The notes under the pieces: model-generated
The model's input: the letters and a program-made list of their open reading frames with translations, nothing else
What the model was told of the DNA's origin: nothing
Databases searched by the model: none
Part shown: piece after piece, positions 18,822 to 28,764 of the stretch
Numbering within the stretch: position 1 is the stretch's first letter
Layout of the letters: each line of letters opens with the position of its first letter
NCBI RefSeq assembly: GCF_900156415.1
Contig: NZ_FTNM01000001.1
Span: 558,001-622,000 of the forward strand
Reading direction: 5' to 3'
DNA: 64,000 nt
Source: Pontibacter lucknowensis
GTDB lineage: Bacteria; Bacteroidota; Bacteroidia; Cytophagales; Hymenobacteraceae
Position numbers and translations under genes: made by a program

Positions 18822-18826
18822 TTTTC

Positions 18827-19381
18827 TTATTTCTTAATATTAGTGAAAGGCATACCAAACGCTTTAAGCAACTCATAGCTCTCCTCATCTGTTTGAGCAG
18901 TCGTTACGAAGGTAATATCCATACCACTAATGGCTTTGATTTTATCTATGCTGATTTCAGGGAAGATGATCTGCTCTTTTACACCAAGTGTATAGTTGCC
19001 ACGACCATCAAAACCTTTATCACTAACACCTCTGAAGTCACGTACGCGTGGAAGAGCGATTGTTAGAAGACGGTCCATGAACTCGTACATACGCTCGCCT
19101 CTTAGTGTCACACGTGCACCAATTGGCATGCCTTCGCGAAGCTTGAAGTTAGAAACTGATTTCTTAGCGATAGTAGCTACAGCCTTCTGACCAGAGATGG
19201 TCGTCAGTTCCTCTACTCCGATGTCAACAAGTTTCTTGTCAGCTACTGCAGCACCGATACCTTTGTTAATAGAGATCTTAGTGATCTTCGGCACCTGCAT
19301 TACGTTCTTATACTGGAACTTTTCTTTCAGGGCAGGTATAACCTCCTTCTGATATTTTTCTTTAAATCTTGCAGTTGCCAT
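18827..19381 (-). CDS. rplE: Ribosomal protein uL5
   Basis: A 184-residue uL5, which with 5S rRNA forms part of the central protuberance and touches the P-site tRNA. Motifs KITINKGIG-like ([11 protein letters not shown]), [15 protein letters not shown] and [20 protein letters not shown] are diagnostic. Confidence 0.97.
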   Translation of the reverse strand: MATARFKEKYQKEVIPALKEKFQYKNVMQVPKITKISINKGIGAAVADKKLVDIGVEELTTISGQKAVATIAKKSVSNFKLREGMPIGARVTLRGERMYEFMDRLLTIALPRVRDFRGVSDKGFDGRGNYTLGVKEQIIFPEISIDKIKAISGMDITFVTTAQTDEESYELLKAFGMPFTNIKK

Positions 19382-19382
19382 A

Positions 19383-19706
19383 TTAGATTACTTCTCCTGA
19401 TTTTTTAGAATAACGCTCTGTTTTACCTTCGCTGTTTTTTCTTCTGCCAGCTTTGGTGGTTTCTCCTGACTTAGGATCTACTAAAGCTACGTTGCTGGCA
19501 TGAATAGGAGCTTCCATTTTAGAGATACCACCTTGAGGGTTCTTGGCGCTAGGCTTTGCATGCTTCGTCACCATATTAATTCCCTCAACTGTAACTCTTT
19601 GCTTCTCGATATTAACAGCTGTAATGCGGCCTGTCTTTCCGCGGTCGTCACCGGCAATCACTTTTACTGTATCGCCAGTTTTTACATGAAGTTTTTTCTT
19701 ATTCAT
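19383..19706 (-). CDS. rplX: Ribosomal protein uL24
   Basis: A 107-residue uL24, an assembly initiator of the 50S subunit. The KOW motif is present ([21 protein letters not shown]-like, about residues 8-28), followed by [14 protein letters not shown] and [20 protein letters not shown]. One base separates its stop from the rplE start. Confidence 0.97.
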   Translation of the reverse strand: MNKKKLHVKTGDTVKVIAGDDRGKTGRITAVNIEKQRVTVEGINMVTKHAKPSAKNPQGGISKMEAPIHASNVALVDPKSGETTKAGRRKNSEGKTERYSKKSGEVI

Positions 19707-19726
19707 CTTGATGTCTGAATTAATGA

Positions 19727-20095
19727 TTAAAGAACTTCAGGTGCCAACGAAACAATTTTCATGAATTGCTTTTCACGAAGCTCACGCGCAACTGGTCCGA
19801 AAATACGCGTACCACGTGGCTCGTTGTTAGCATTCAGAAGAACAGCGGCATTGTCGTCGAAACGGATATAAGAACCGTCTTTTCTTCTGATCTCTTTCTT
19901 TGTTCTTACAATAACTGCCTTAGAAACAGTTCCCTTTTTAACGTTGCCAGAAGAAAGGGCTGATTTTACAGTTACTACGATTCTATCCCCGATAGAAGCG
20001 TACTTCTTGCCTGTACCACCTAGAACACGGATACAAAGAACTTCTTTGGCTCCACTGTTATCGGCTACGTTCAATCTAGATTCCTGCTGTATCAT
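19727..20095 (-). CDS. rplN: Ribosomal protein uL14
   Basis: A 122-residue uL14, which binds 23S rRNA at the subunit interface. The start [18 protein letters not shown] and the signature [29 protein letters not shown] are nearly invariant. Confidence 0.98.
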   Translation of the reverse strand: MIQQESRLNVADNSGAKEVLCIRVLGGTGKKYASIGDRIVVTVKSALSSGNVKKGTVSKAVIVRTKKEIRRKDGSYIRFDDNAAVLLNANNEPRGTRIFGPVARELREKQFMKIVSLAPEVL

Positions 20096-20096
20096 T

Positions 20097-20354
20097 TTAT
20101 TTCGCCCTTTCTATTATTTCTACTAAACGCCAGTTCTTGTTTTTGCTTAGAGGACGTGTCTCCTGAATGCGTACGGTATCACCGATGTTGCACTCGTTCT
20201 TCTCGTCATGAGCCATGAATTTGGTGGACTTGCTAACGAACTTACCATAGATTGGGTGCTTCATTCTGCTTTCCACTAACACAGTGATAGACTTGTCCAT
20301 CTTGTTGCTAACAACCTTACCACTTCTTTCTTTTCTAAGATTTCTCTCTTCCAT
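20097..20354 (-). CDS. rpsQ: Ribosomal protein uS17
   Basis: An 85-residue OB-fold protein, a primary 16S rRNA binder. It contains [19 protein letters not shown] and the C-terminal signature [23 protein letters not shown]. Confidence 0.97.
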   Translation of the reverse strand: MEERNLRKERSGKVVSNKMDKSITVLVESRMKHPIYGKFVSKSTKFMAHDEKNECNIGDTVRIQETRPLSKNKNWRLVEIIERAK

Positions 20355-20369
20355 GATTTCTATTAAGTA

Positions 20370-20570
20370 TTAAGAGTTAGCTTCAATTTCACGGCGACGA
20401 ATTTCTGTATTCAGACGAGCAATTGCTTTTTTCGTCTCACGGATTTTCATCGGATTTTCCAACGGAGAGATAGCATGTGCAAAACGCAGGTTCTGCATGG
20501 TTGTTTGCTCCGTATTAAGCTTCTCTTTCAGCTCTTCTAAAGACAAAGCTTTAATCTCTGAATTTTTCAT
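20370..20570 (-). CDS. rpmC: Ribosomal protein uL29
   Basis: A 66-residue helical protein at the tunnel exit near uL23. It begins MKNSEIKALSLEELKEKL and has the LRFAHAISPLENPMKIRETKKAIARL pattern of the family. Three bases separate it from rplP. Confidence 0.96.
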   Translation of the reverse strand: MKNSEIKALSLEELKEKLNTEQTTMQNLRFAHAISPLENPMKIRETKKAIARLNTEIRRREIEANS

Positions 20571-20573
20571 ATA

Positions 20574-20996
20574 CTATTTCTCAACGTAATCTCTACGTAC
20601 TACAAACTTTGTTTTAACTGGCAGCTTCTGGGCAGCTAATCTAAGTGACTCTTTTGCCACTTCCATAGGAACGCCATCTGATTCAAACATGATGGTACCT
20701 GGCTTAACCACGGCTACCCAATACTCAGGAGAACCTTTACCCTTACCCATACGAACCTCTGCAGGCTTTTTCGTAACCGGCTTGTCAGGGAAAATACGAA
20801 TCCATACCTGGCCTTCACGTTTCATTGCTCTTGTCATGGCGATACGAGCAGCTTCAATCTGGCGGCTTGTAATCCATGAAGCCTCCAGTGATTTGATCGC
20901 AAAAGAACCAAATGAAATAGTACTGCCTCTATGAGCCAGACCTTTCACGCGGCCTTTTTGCATTTTTCTATATTTAGTCCTTTTCGGCTGTAACAT
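20574..20996 (-). CDS. rplP: Ribosomal protein uL16
   Basis: A 140-residue uL16, needed for the peptidyl-transferase region. It begins [16 protein letters not shown]; conserved segments include [26 protein letters not shown] and [19 protein letters not shown]. The arginine hydroxylated in some bacteria (in the MGKGKG region context) cannot be judged for modification. Confidence 0.97.
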   Translation of the reverse strand: MLQPKRTKYRKMQKGRVKGLAHRGSTISFGSFAIKSLEASWITSRQIEAARIAMTRAMKREGQVWIRIFPDKPVTKKPAEVRMGKGKGSPEYWVAVVKPGTIMFESDGVPMEVAKESLRLAAQKLPVKTKFVVRRDYVEK

Positions 20997-21026
20997 TTTC
21001 TAAAACTTAATAATGTTATCAATCAA

Positions 21027-21779
21027 TTATTGGCGACGCTTACGCTTAGGAGCTCCGTCAGTTTTCTTGCGATCACCACGGCCTCTTCTATCGCCACCCT
21101 GTGCACCTGCTCCACCTTTGGTATCCATGTCTGCATTAGGAGTAAGGTCTTTTTTACCGTAAACCTCTCCTTTGAAGATCCATACTTTGATACCTAGCTT
21201 ACCATATACAGTCTGAGCTTCAGACAATGCATAATCGATATCAGCACGAAGTGTGTGCAGAGGAGTTCTGCCTTCTTTGTAGTGCTCAGTTCTTGCCATT
21301 TCAGCACCGCCTAGACGACCTGAAACCTGAACTTTGATACCTTCAGCACCAACACGCAGCGCAGAAGCAATCGCTTGCTTCATCGCACGACGGAAAGAGA
21401 TACGGGCCTGCAGCTGCTGAGCGATAGACTCACCTACCAGCTTTGCATCAAGCTCAGGACGCTTAATTTCAAAAATGTTTATCTGAACATCTTTGTTAGT
21501 AAGCTTCTTAAGCTCTTCCTTGATCTTATCTACTTCCTGTCCGCCTTTACCGATTACTACACCAGGTCTGGCAGTGTTGATAGTGATAGTGATGCGCTTT
21601 AGGGTTCTTTCAATGATAATTTTAGAAATACCACCTTTAGGAATACGCGCTAAAATATACTTTCTGATTTTCTCGTCTTCAACCAGTTTCTCAGCGAAAT
21701 CTTTGCCACCATACCAGTTAGAATCCCAACCTTTGATAACTCCTAGGCGAAAACCGATCGGATTTACTTTCTGTCCCAT
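21027..21779 (-). CDS. rpsC: Ribosomal protein uS3
   Basis: A 250-residue uS3 from the [13 protein letters not shown] start at 21779; the longer TTG-initiated frame would add 16 residues overlapping rplV and is rejected. It has a type II KH domain (about 40-110; [17 protein letters not shown]) and the C-terminal S3 domain (GVEGIKV-like, [18 protein letters not shown]). The last 40 residues are a Gly/Arg/Lys-rich disordered tail. Confidence 0.97.
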   Translation of the reverse strand: MGQKVNPIGFRLGVIKGWDSNWYGGKDFAEKLVEDEKIRKYILARIPKGGISKIIIERTLKRITITINTARPGVVIGKGGQEVDKIKEELKKLTNKDVQINIFEIKRPELDAKLVGESIAQQLQARISFRRAMKQAIASALRVGAEGIKVQVSGRLGGAEMARTEHYKEGRTPLHTLRADIDYALSEAQTVYGKLGIKVWIFKGEVYGKKDLTPNADMDTKGGAGAQGGDRRGRGDRKKTDGAPKRKRRQ

Positions 21780-21783
21780 GTTC

Positions 21784-22179
21784 TTACTTATTGGCTTTTT
21801 TAGATTTCTTTGATTGCTGTTGCTCAAGTTGCTCTTCAGTCATGCTGTCTATTACAAGAGTCACATGATTAGATCTTTTTCTGATTCTGTAACCACGGCC
21901 CTGTGGTGCAGGACGCAGACGCTTCAGCATTTTACCTTCATCTACAAAGATCTCTTTGATATAAAGATTAGCATCTTCTATGCGAGCATCTTCATTCTTC
22001 TGCTGCCAGTTAGAAAGAGCTGATAAAAGGAGCTTTTCAATTCTTGCAGCACCTGAGTTTGCTTCGAATTTCAATAATCCAAGGGCTTTGTTTACGCTCT
22101 TGCCGCGTACCAGACCCGCTACTAATCGCATTTTGCGAGGAGAAGTAGGTACGTTCTTAAGTCTTGCTACTGCTTCCAT
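21784..22179 (-). CDS. rplV: Ribosomal protein uL22
   Basis: A 131-residue uL22 lining the peptide exit tunnel. The chosen start [21 protein letters not shown] matches the family; an upstream TTG start would run into rpsS. The tunnel beta-hairpin region includes [24 protein letters not shown] Lys-rich tail follows. Confidence 0.96.
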   Translation of the reverse strand: MEAVARLKNVPTSPRKMRLVAGLVRGKSVNKALGLLKFEANSGAARIEKLLLSALSNWQQKNEDARIEDANLYIKEIFVDEGKMLKRLRPAPQGRGYRIRKRSNHVTLVIDSMTEEQLEQQQSKKSKKANK

Positions 22180-22180
22180 T

Positions 22181-22459
22181 TTATCGCTTGCCTTTATCTT
22201 TTTTAGCAATATGACCTCTAAAGTTTCTGGTTGGGGCAAACTCTCCAAGTTTGTGACCTACCATGTTCTCAGTCACATAAACAGGAATGAATTTATTTCC
22301 GTTATGAACTGCGAATGTGTGACCTACGAAATCCGGAGAAATCATGGATCTGCGTGACCAAGTCTTGATAACAGTCTTCTTACCAGACTCGTTCATCACG
22401 TCTACTTTCTTCTCGAGCCTATAGTCAATATAAGGCCCTTTTTTTAATGATCTAGCCAT
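22181..22459 (-). CDS. rpsS: Ribosomal protein uS19
   Basis: A 92-residue uS19 of the 30S head. It starts [12 protein letters not shown] and has the signature [27 protein letters not shown]. Confidence 0.97.
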   Translation of the reverse strand: MARSLKKGPYIDYRLEKKVDVMNESGKKTVIKTWSRRSMISPDFVGHTFAVHNGNKFIPVYVTENMVGHKLGEFAPTRNFRGHIAKKDKGKR

Positions 22460-22462
22460 TTA

Positions 22463-23287
22463 CTATTTCTTTCCTCTATTAACTATAAGTTTCTCAGAAT
22501 GCTTTTTCTTGCTGCGTGTCTTAAGACCTTTAGCCAGCAAGCCTTTGCGTGAACGTGGGTGACCGCCAGATGACTTGCCTTCACCACCACCCATAGGGTG
22601 ATCGACAGGGTTCATGGCAACACCACGTACTCTTGGACGCTTACCTAACCATCTGTTACGACCGGCTTTACCAATCTTAACATTCATATGATCAGAGTTA
22701 GAAACTGTTCCTACAGTTGCGTAGCAATTTACAAGCACCATACGAAGTTCACCAGATGGCAACTTGATAGTTGCATAGCGACCTTCTCTTGCAACTAGCT
22801 GTGCATAAGAACCTGCACTTCTGGCAAGTGTTGCACCTTGGCCAGGCTGCAATTCGATGTTGTGAATGATTGTACCTAGAGGAATGTCAGATAAAGGAAG
22901 GCAGTTACCTACTTCTGGTGCATTACCTGGTCCTGAAACTATCTCAGTTCCCACCTGGATTCCAGATGGTGCAATGATATAGCTTTTCTCACCGTCTGCA
23001 TAATAAAGCAGTGCAATACGAGCAGTTCTGTTCGGATCGTACTCGATTGTTTTAACCGTAGCAGGCACACCGTGCTTTGTACGCTTAAAGTCAATCACTC
23101 TGTACTTCTGCTTATGACCACCGCCCATATAGCGCATAGTCATTTTACCTGAGTTGTTGCGTCCACCAGATTTTTTACTCGGTGCCAACAAAGATTTCTC
23201 TGGAGTAGCCGTCGTGATCTCATCGAACGCTGGCGCTACACGGAATCTTTGACCTGGTGTTGTTGGTCTTAACTTCTTTAAAGCCAT
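22463..23287 (-). CDS. rplB: Ribosomal protein uL2
   Basis: A 274-residue uL2, one of the largest 50S proteins, needed for subunit association and the peptidyl-transferase centre. It carries [21 protein letters not shown], the OB/SH3-like core, and the catalytic-region motif [22 protein letters not shown] with the conserved histidine. Confidence 0.98.
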   Translation of the reverse strand: MALKKLRPTTPGQRFRVAPAFDEITTATPEKSLLAPSKKSGGRNNSGKMTMRYMGGGHKQKYRVIDFKRTKHGVPATVKTIEYDPNRTARIALLYYADGEKSYIIAPSGIQVGTEIVSGPGNAPEVGNCLPLSDIPLGTIIHNIELQPGQGATLARSAGSYAQLVAREGRYATIKLPSGELRMVLVNCYATVGTVSNSDHMNVKIGKAGRNRWLGKRPRVRGVAMNPVDHPMGGGEGKSSGGHPRSRKGLLAKGLKTRSKKKHSEKLIVNRGKK

Positions 23288-23297
23288 TGTTATTTAA

Positions 23298-23582
23298 TTA
23301 AATGCTGCTGTAAAAGTCGATTACTTCACCCTCTTTCAGGGTAACGATTGCTTTTTTCTTAGAAGATGTACGGCCAGTTACAGCGCCAGACTTAGTATAC
23401 TTGCTCTTTACTTTGCCTTGCGTCTTCATGGTAGCTACCTTTTCTACAGTAACTCCGTAAAGCTTCTCAACTGCCTTTTTGATTTCTACTTTGTTGGCTT
23501 TAATGTTCACCTCGAAAGCATACTTTCCAACCTCGTTCATGGCAGCGAATTTTTCCGTCAGAAGCGGTTTTTTCAGGATCAT
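23298..23582 (-). CDS. rplW: Ribosomal protein uL23
   Basis: A 94-residue uL23, docking site for trigger factor and SRP at the tunnel exit. It begins MILKKPLLTEKFAAMNEVGKYAFEV and contains ANKVEIKKAVEKLYGVTVEKV. Confidence 0.96.
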   Translation of the reverse strand: MILKKPLLTEKFAAMNEVGKYAFEVNIKANKVEIKKAVEKLYGVTVEKVATMKTQGKVKSKYTKSGAVTGRTSSKKKAIVTLKEGEVIDFYSSI

Positions 23583-23586
23583 AATA

Positions 23587-24213
23587 TTATGCGCTTAGGA
23601 GGTTTTCAATAATGTTAACTGAATCTTCAACCAGCAGTACACGGTCTGTATTCAACAGGTCGTATGTATTCAAATCGCTAGCTGTAGAAATCTTCACCTT
23701 ATTCAGGTTGCGGCCGGAAAGAACAACATTCTTATCCACTGCAGGTATTACTAGTAAAGTTTTACCTTCTACCTTCAGGTTGCTAAGCATGCTTTTGAAT
23801 TCTTTCGTTTTCGGAGCTTCAAAAGTGAAAGCCTCAACCAAAGAAACTTTATTGTCTTTTACTAACAATGAAAGAGCAGAAGCACGAGCAACTTCCTTAA
23901 GCTTTTTGTTAAGCTTAAAGCTGTAGTTTCTTGGTTTTGGTCCAAATACTCTACCACCACCTACAAAAAGAGGAGCTTTCAAGCTACCTGCACGAGCTCC
24001 ACCAGTACCTTTTTGCTTTTTGATCTTCTTAGTAGATCCAGCTACTTCGTTTCTTTCTTTGGACTTGTGCGTACCTTGTCTCTGATTAGCCAGGTACTGC
24101 TTCACGTCAAGATACATTGCATGCTCGTTCGGTGTAGCACCAAACACAGCATCAGAAAGTGTTACCTTTCTACCTGTATCCTCACCTTTAATATTCAATA
24201 CAGAAAGCTCCAT
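23587..24213 (-). CDS. rplD: Ribosomal protein uL4
   Basis: A 208-residue uL4. The tunnel-loop segment [29 protein letters not shown] and [17 protein letters not shown] is characteristic. In E. coli this protein represses the S10 operon through its leader; no equivalent leader structure was identified in the short leader here. Confidence 0.97.
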   Translation of the reverse strand: MELSVLNIKGEDTGRKVTLSDAVFGATPNEHAMYLDVKQYLANQRQGTHKSKERNEVAGSTKKIKKQKGTGGARAGSLKAPLFVGGGRVFGPKPRNYSFKLNKKLKEVARASALSLLVKDNKVSLVEAFTFEAPKTKEFKSMLSNLKVEGKTLLVIPAVDKNVVLSGRNLNKVKISTASDLNTYDLLNTDRVLLVEDSVNIIENLLSA

Positions 24214-24215
24214 TT

Positions 24216-24833
24216 TTATTTCTCAATTAACACGTAAGAATTCTTGGCACCTGGAACAGAGCCACTAACTACTAACAGATTTTTGTCTGCGATTACACGA
24301 ACCACTGTTAAGTTCTGTATCTTAACACGGTTACCGCCCATACGACCGGCCATGCGCATACCTTTGAATACTCTTGATGGCCAAGAGCACGCACCAATTG
24401 AACCAGGGTGTCTTGCTCTGTTGTGCTGACCGTGTGTCTGGCCACCTACACCGGCAAAGTTGTGACGCTTTACAACGCCTTGAAAACCTTTACCTTTTGA
24501 TGTACCCACTACGTCAACATACTCTCCTTCTTCGAAGAGATTCACATCTACTGTATCACCAAGATTCAGAGATATTCCTTCTACATCGAATTCAGCAACT
24601 TTTTTCTTGGCTGTCGTATTAGCTTTTTTGCAATGTCCAGCTTCTGCTTTCGTTACTCTTTTAAGCTTTTTGTCGCCGTAGCCAAGCTGCACCGCTGCGT
24701 AGCCATCAGTCTCAACCGTCTTCACTTGAGTAACTACACATGGTCCTGCTTGAATAAGCGTAACTGGCGTGTATTTACCATCTGTAGTGAAGAGGCTTGT
24801 CATTCCGATTTTTTTACCGATAATTCCAGGCAT
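24216..24833 (-). CDS. rplC: Ribosomal protein uL3
   Basis: A 205-residue uL3, an assembly initiator near the peptidyl-transferase centre. It starts [15 protein letters not shown] and contains the W-loop region [20 protein letters not shown] and [29 protein letters not shown]. It is the first gene after a terminator and its own promoter (24896-24927), so the S10-spc-alpha block appears to begin here and not at rpsJ. Confidence 0.97.
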   Translation of the reverse strand: MPGIIGKKIGMTSLFTTDGKYTPVTLIQAGPCVVTQVKTVETDGYAAVQLGYGDKKLKRVTKAEAGHCKKANTTAKKKVAEFDVEGISLNLGDTVDVNLFEEGEYVDVVGTSKGKGFQGVVKRHNFAGVGGQTHGQHNRARHPGSIGACSWPSRVFKGMRMAGRMGGNRVKIQNLTVVRVIADKNLLVVSGSVPGAKNSYVLIEK

Positions 24834-24895
24834 TCAACTTGTTTTTTAAAAGATGGATATAATGATTTTATCCCACAGCTCTCGCTAAGGGAGTG

Positions 24896-24927
24896 CAAAG
24901 TTAATAAAATTTAAAATGCTTTAGCAA
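24896..24927 (-). promoter_or_regulatory. Promoter of the rplC-rplQ ribosomal block
   Basis: On the minus strand TTG (complement of 24925-24927), 21 bases, then TAACTTTG (complement of 24896-24903): both halves of the Bacteroidota promoter at proper spacing. It lies about 65 bases before the rplC ATG and downstream of the rpsJ terminator. Confidence 0.75.
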
Positions 24928-24960
24928 CTTTTGTCTAAAATATTATTAATCAGCGCATAA

Positions 24961-24988
24961 AAAAAGAGAACCCGAAGGTTCTCTTTTT
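24961..24988 (-). terminator. Terminator after rpsJ
   Basis: AAAAAGAGAACC (24961-24972) pairs perfectly with GGTTCTCTTTTT (24977-24988) around a four-base CGAA loop. On the minus strand it ends in a T-run, 20 bases after the rpsJ stop. Confidence 0.88.
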
Positions 24989-25007
24989 AATATTCGATCT
25001 GTTCTTA

Positions 25008-25313
25008 TCAAACTTTGATCTCAACATCCACACCGCTAGGAAGTTCTAACTTCATCAGTGCGTCTACTGTTTTAGAGCTTGTAGAGTAGATATCAACCAG
25101 ACGCTTGTAAGTGCAAAGCTGAAACTGCTCTCTGGATTTCTTGTTCACGTGTGGTGAACGAAGAACTGTGAATTTATCCTTCTCTGTAGGCAGAGGAATA
25201 GGACCGCTTACGATAGCTCCAGTAGCCTTTACAGCTTTTACAATCTTCTCAGAAGATTTGTCTACCAGGTTATGGTCGTAAGACTTAAGCTTAATTCTAA
25301 TTTTCTGATTCAT
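25008..25313 (-). CDS. rpsJ: Ribosomal protein uS10 (NusE)
   Basis: A 101-residue uS10, also the NusE partner of NusB in transcription antitermination and of NusG in coupling. It begins [20 protein letters not shown] and carries [29 protein letters not shown]. It is the last gene of the rpsL-rpsG-fusA-rpsJ unit and is separated from rplC by a strong terminator. Confidence 0.97.
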   Translation of the reverse strand: MNQKIRIKLKSYDHNLVDKSSEKIVKAVKATGAIVSGPIPLPTEKDKFTVLRSPHVNKKSREQFQLCTYKRLVDIYSTSSKTVDALMKLELPSGVDVEIKV

Positions 25314-25325
25314 TATCTTTTACTA

Positions 25326-27428
25326 CTATTTAGCTGCAGTTCCTTTTAATTTAGCAATGATGCCATCGGCCAGGTTTTGTGGTACTTGCTCGTAATGAGA
25401 AAAAGTAAGAGAAGCCGTTGCTCTACCTGAAGTAATGGTACGAAGGTCAGTTACGTAACCAAACAGTTCTGAAAGCGGAACGTCTGCCTTCACTACTGTA
25501 GATGTTCCTTTCGTATCCATACCTTTCATGATACCTCTTCTTCTGTTCAAGTCACCAGTTACAGGACCTGTGTACTCATCCGGAGTCACTACATCTACAG
25601 CCATGATTGGCTCAAGTAGTTTCGGAGCACACTGCTTACCTGCTTCTTTGAAGCCCTGACGTGCAGCCAGTTCAAAAGAAAGTGAGTCAGAGTCAACGTC
25701 GTGGAATGAACCGTGGAACAAACGAACTTTCATAGAGTCGATTGGGAAGCCAGCCAGAATACCATTCTTCATTGCTTCTTCGAACCCTTTCTGAATTGCC
25801 GGGATGAATTCTCTTGGAATCACACCACCCACAATTGCATTTTCGAACTCCAGTCCTTGCTTGCCATCTTCACGTGGTCCCATTGTGAACACGATGTCGG
25901 CAAACTTACCACGACCACCTGACTGCTTCTTGAACACTTCTCTGTGCTCAACTGCTTTCGTGATAGTTTCTTTGTAAGCTACCTGTGGAGCACCCTGGTT
26001 CAGTTCAACCTTGAATTCACGCTTCATACGGTCGATGATGATCTCAAGGTGAAGCTCACCCATACCTCTAAGGATAGTCTGACCTGTTTCCTCGTCAGTG
26101 TTTACCTGGAGGGTTGGGTCTTCCTCAACAAGTTTGGCGATTGCCATACCCATTTTATCGGAGTCAGCCTGCGTCTTAGGCTCAATTGCGTAACCAATTA
26201 CTGGCTCAGGGAACTCCATCGATTCCAGAACGATTTTAGCGCTCTGATCGCAAAGTGTATCACCTGTTTTGATGTCTTTAAAGCCTACTACTGCAGCAAT
26301 ATCACCAGCTTGCAGTTTGTCAATCTGGATTTGCTTATTGGCATGCATCTGGAAAATACGCGAGATACGCTCTTTGTTTCCAGATCTTGAGTTATACACA
26401 TACGATCCTGAGTCAAGTACTCCTGAGTATGCACGTACAAAGCAAAGACGACCTACATAAGGGTCTGTAGCAATTTTAAATGCAAGGCCTGCGAATGGAT
26501 CAGTCTCTGACGGCTTTCTTGCTACTTCTGCACCTGTGTCAGGGTTTGTACCAATAATGCTTTCTTTGTCAACTGGTGATGGAAGCAATGCCATTACATA
26601 GTCAAGCATTGTTTGTACACCTTTATTCTTGAAAGAAGAACCGCACAGCATTGGCACGATTGCCATGTCAATAGTTGCAGCACGAAGAGCATTAAGAATT
26701 TCTGCTTCTGTGATTGAATTAGGATCTTCGAAGTATTTCTCCATCAAAGTCTCATCATATTCAGCTACAGCTTCCAAAAGTTTCTCTCTGTATTCCTCTG
26801 CTTCTTCTATCATATCATCTGGAATAGGAACTTCAGTAAAGGTCATACCTTTATCGCTCTCATTCCATACAATACCTCTGAAGTTAACTAGGTCAACTAC
26901 ACCCTTGAAGTTGTCTTCAGAACCGATTGGCAACTGAAGTGCAACAGCGTTGCTACCAAGCATTTCTTTTACCTGACGGCATACGTTCAGGAAGTCAGCG
27001 CCCGAGCGGTCCATTTTATTAACGAAACCGATACGAGCTACTTTATAGTTGTCAGCAAGTCTCCAGTTTGTCTCAGACTGAGGTTCAACCCCATCAACTG
27101 CACTGAAAAGGAATACCAGACCATCCAGTACACGCAGTGAACGGTTTACCTCAACTGTAAAGTCTACGTGACCTGGAGTATCGATAATGTTGATATGGTA
27201 GTCGTTACCTCTGTATGGCCAGTTTACAGTAACAGCTGCGGAAGTAATTGTGATACCACGCTCTTGCTCCTGCTCCATCCAGTCAGTGGTAGCACCACCT
27301 TCGTGAACCTCACCTAATTTGTGAGATTTACCTGTATAGTAAAGTATACGCTCTGTTGTTGTTGTTTTACCAGCGTCAATGTGAGCGGCAATACCAATAT
27401 TACGTGTGTATTTTAAGTCCCTTGCCAT
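25326..27428 (-). CDS. fusA: Elongation factor G
   Basis: A 700-residue translocation GTPase. G1 (AHIDAGKTT), switch I (ERGITITSA), G3 (DTPGHVDF) and G4 (NKMD) are in the first 150 residues, followed by domains II-V with the domain IV signature ([15 protein letters not shown]) and C-terminal [17 protein letters not shown]. Position between rpsG and rpsJ marks it as the canonical str-operon EF-G. Confidence 0.98.
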   Translation of the reverse strand: MARDLKYTRNIGIAAHIDAGKTTTTERILYYTGKSHKLGEVHEGGATTDWMEQEQERGITITSAAVTVNWPYRGNDYHINIIDTPGHVDFTVEVNRSLRVLDGLVFLFSAVDGVEPQSETNWRLADNYKVARIGFVNKMDRSGADFLNVCRQVKEMLGSNAVALQLPIGSEDNFKGVVDLVNFRGIVWNESDKGMTFTEVPIPDDMIEEAEEYREKLLEAVAEYDETLMEKYFEDPNSITEAEILNALRAATIDMAIVPMLCGSSFKNKGVQTMLDYVMALLPSPVDKESIIGTNPDTGAEVARKPSETDPFAGLAFKIATDPYVGRLCFVRAYSGVLDSGSYVYNSRSGNKERISRIFQMHANKQIQIDKLQAGDIAAVVGFKDIKTGDTLCDQSAKIVLESMEFPEPVIGYAIEPKTQADSDKMGMAIAKLVEEDPTLQVNTDEETGQTILRGMGELHLEIIIDRMKREFKVELNQGAPQVAYKETITKAVEHREVFKKQSGGRGKFADIVFTMGPREDGKQGLEFENAIVGGVIPREFIPAIQKGFEEAMKNGILAGFPIDSMKVRLFHGSFHDVDSDSLSFELAARQGFKEAGKQCAPKLLEPIMAVDVVTPDEYTGPVTGDLNRRRGIMKGMDTKGTSTVVKADVPLSELFGYVTDLRTITSGRATASLTFSHYEQVPQNLADGIIAKLKGTAAK

Positions 27429-27431
27429 TAA

Positions 27432-27899
27432 TTAAAATCTAAAGTGTGAGAATGCTTTGTTTGCCTCGGCCATTCTGTGCGTGTCGTCTTTCTTCTTAAC
27501 GGCAGCACCTTCACCTTTTGCAGCTGCGATGATCTCACCAGCTAATTTGTCTTTCATTGTCTTCTCACCTCTCTTACGAGCGTAAGAGATCATCCACTTG
27601 ATACCAAGAGATACTCTGCGATCCGGACGAACCTCAGTCGGCACTTGGAAAGTAGCACCACCTACGCGGCGGCTTTTTACCTCTACGCTTGGCATCACAT
27701 TGTTCAATGCTTTCTTCCAAGTCTCAAGGCCGTTCTCTTTCGTTCTTTGCTCTACTAATTCTACAGCATCATAGAAGATACCATAAGCAATACTTTTCTT
27801 ACCATCTTCCATCAGATAGTTTACGAAACGTGTTACTAAGGTCTCTTTGAATTTTGGATCAGGAAGGAGAACTCTACTTTTAGGCTTTGCTTTTCTCAT
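27432..27899 (-). CDS. rpsG: Ribosomal protein uS7
   Basis: A 155-residue uS7, a primary binder that nucleates 30S head assembly. It begins [17 protein letters not shown]; conserved segments include [18 protein letters not shown] and [12 protein letters not shown]-like [19 protein letters not shown]. Confidence 0.97.
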   Translation of the reverse strand: MRKAKPKSRVLLPDPKFKETLVTRFVNYLMEDGKKSIAYGIFYDAVELVEQRTKENGLETWKKALNNVMPSVEVKSRRVGGATFQVPTEVRPDRRVSLGIKWMISYARKRGEKTMKDKLAGEIIAAAKGEGAAVKKKDDTHRMAEANKAFSHFRF

Positions 27900-27918
27900 T
27901 GTAATATAATTCTATCAA

Positions 27919-28335
27919 TTATTTTTTCTTACCACCTTTACCTGCAGCAGCGGCTGGCTGGCCTGGCTTAGGTCTCTTAGCACCGTACTTCGAGCGTGAC
28001 TGCAAACGGCCGTTAACTCCGGCTGTATCCAGTGCACCGCGTACGATGTGATAACGAACACCTGGAAGGTCTTTCACTCTACCACCTCTGATAAGCACAA
28101 TAGAGTGCTCCTGAAGGTTGTGACCTTCACCTGGGATATAAGCGTTCACTTCTTTACCGTTCGTAAGTCTAACCCTAGCTACTTTACGCATAGCTGAGTT
28201 TGGCTTCTTAGGAGTGGTTGTATACACTCTTGTACATACACCACGGCGTTGTGGGCATGAATCTAGGGCTGGAGACTTCGACTTTGAAGTTAACTTCTCT
28301 CTTCCCTTTCTTACTAATTGCTGTATAGTAGGCAT
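27919..28335 (-). CDS. rpsL: Ribosomal protein uS12
   Basis: A 138-residue uS12 that controls decoding accuracy. It begins [15 protein letters not shown]. The streptomycin-relevant lysines are wild type: the TTPKKPNSA loop and [12 protein letters not shown] both keep their lysines. A Gly/Ala/Lys-rich tail ([12 protein letters not shown]) extends the C-terminus by about a dozen residues. It is the first gene after a strong promoter. Confidence 0.98.
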   Translation of the reverse strand: MPTIQQLVRKGREKLTSKSKSPALDSCPQRRGVCTRVYTTTPKKPNSAMRKVARVRLTNGKEVNAYIPGEGHNLQEHSIVLIRGGRVKDLPGVRYHIVRGALDTAGVNGRLQSRSKYGAKRPKPGQPAAAAGKGGKKK

Positions 28336-28382
28336 TTATAATTTGTTAATTATAGATATTTTTCACTCTAAAATTTGGTCTG

Positions 28383-28414
28383 CAAAGGTAGGAAAACCAT
28401 TTTGCAAATTCAAA
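28383..28414 (-). promoter_or_regulatory. Promoter of rpsL-rpsG-fusA-rpsJ
   Basis: On the minus strand TTTG (complement of 28411-28414), a 20-base spacer, then TACCTTTG (complement of 28383-28390). This is a full match to the Bacteroidota -33/-7 consensus, about 48 bases before the rpsL ATG. Confidence 0.85.
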
Positions 28415-28440
28415 ATTTTAATTCATTAATTATTAGCACA

Positions 28441-28758
28441 TTAGGCTTCGCCTACTGTTCCTCCAAAGTTCATTGGGAAAGATGGTGCTTCATTTGCCGG
28501 TTTAATTTCCCCAAAGCTGCTTTCGAACTTTTGAATGTTATCGGCCAGAGCCGCCAATAATCTTTTGGCATGCTCTGGCGTGATAACTATTCTTGATTTC
28601 ACTTTTGCTTTAGGCAATCCTGGCATCAGTCTTATAAAATCAATCACAAACTCGCCACTTGAATGGGCTATCATTGCCAGGTTGGCATATTCCCCCTCTG
28701 CTATCTCTTCAGATAACTCAATGTTTATTTGATTTTGATTTTTCAGTTCCTCTGCCAT
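28441..28758 (-). CDS. DUF3467 family protein
   Basis: A 105-residue cytoplasmic protein of the DUF3467 family: INIELSEEIAEGEYANLAMIAHSSGEFVIDFIR, LPGLPKAKVKSRIVITPEHAKRLLAAL and a C-terminal Pro/Gly-rich tail are the recognisable pattern. Function is unknown. It begins six bases after the rpoC stop and so is probably transcribed with rpoBC; the rpsL promoter follows in the next 105 bases. The rpoC-DUF3467-rpsL order is, from memory, common in Bacteroidota. Confidence 0.85.
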   Translation of the reverse strand: MAEELKNQNQINIELSEEIAEGEYANLAMIAHSSGEFVIDFIRLMPGLPKAKVKSRIVITPEHAKRLLAALADNIQKFESSFGEIKPANEAPSFPMNFGGTVGEA

Positions 28759-28764
28759 ACCTGC

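Noticed and set aside
21780-21827. Longer start of rpsC (and likewise of rplV, rplJ, rpoC, hscA, carA, rpsK)
   Set aside because: These upstream starts are TTG codons and add residues foreign to the families; the ATG starts match the conserved N-termini.
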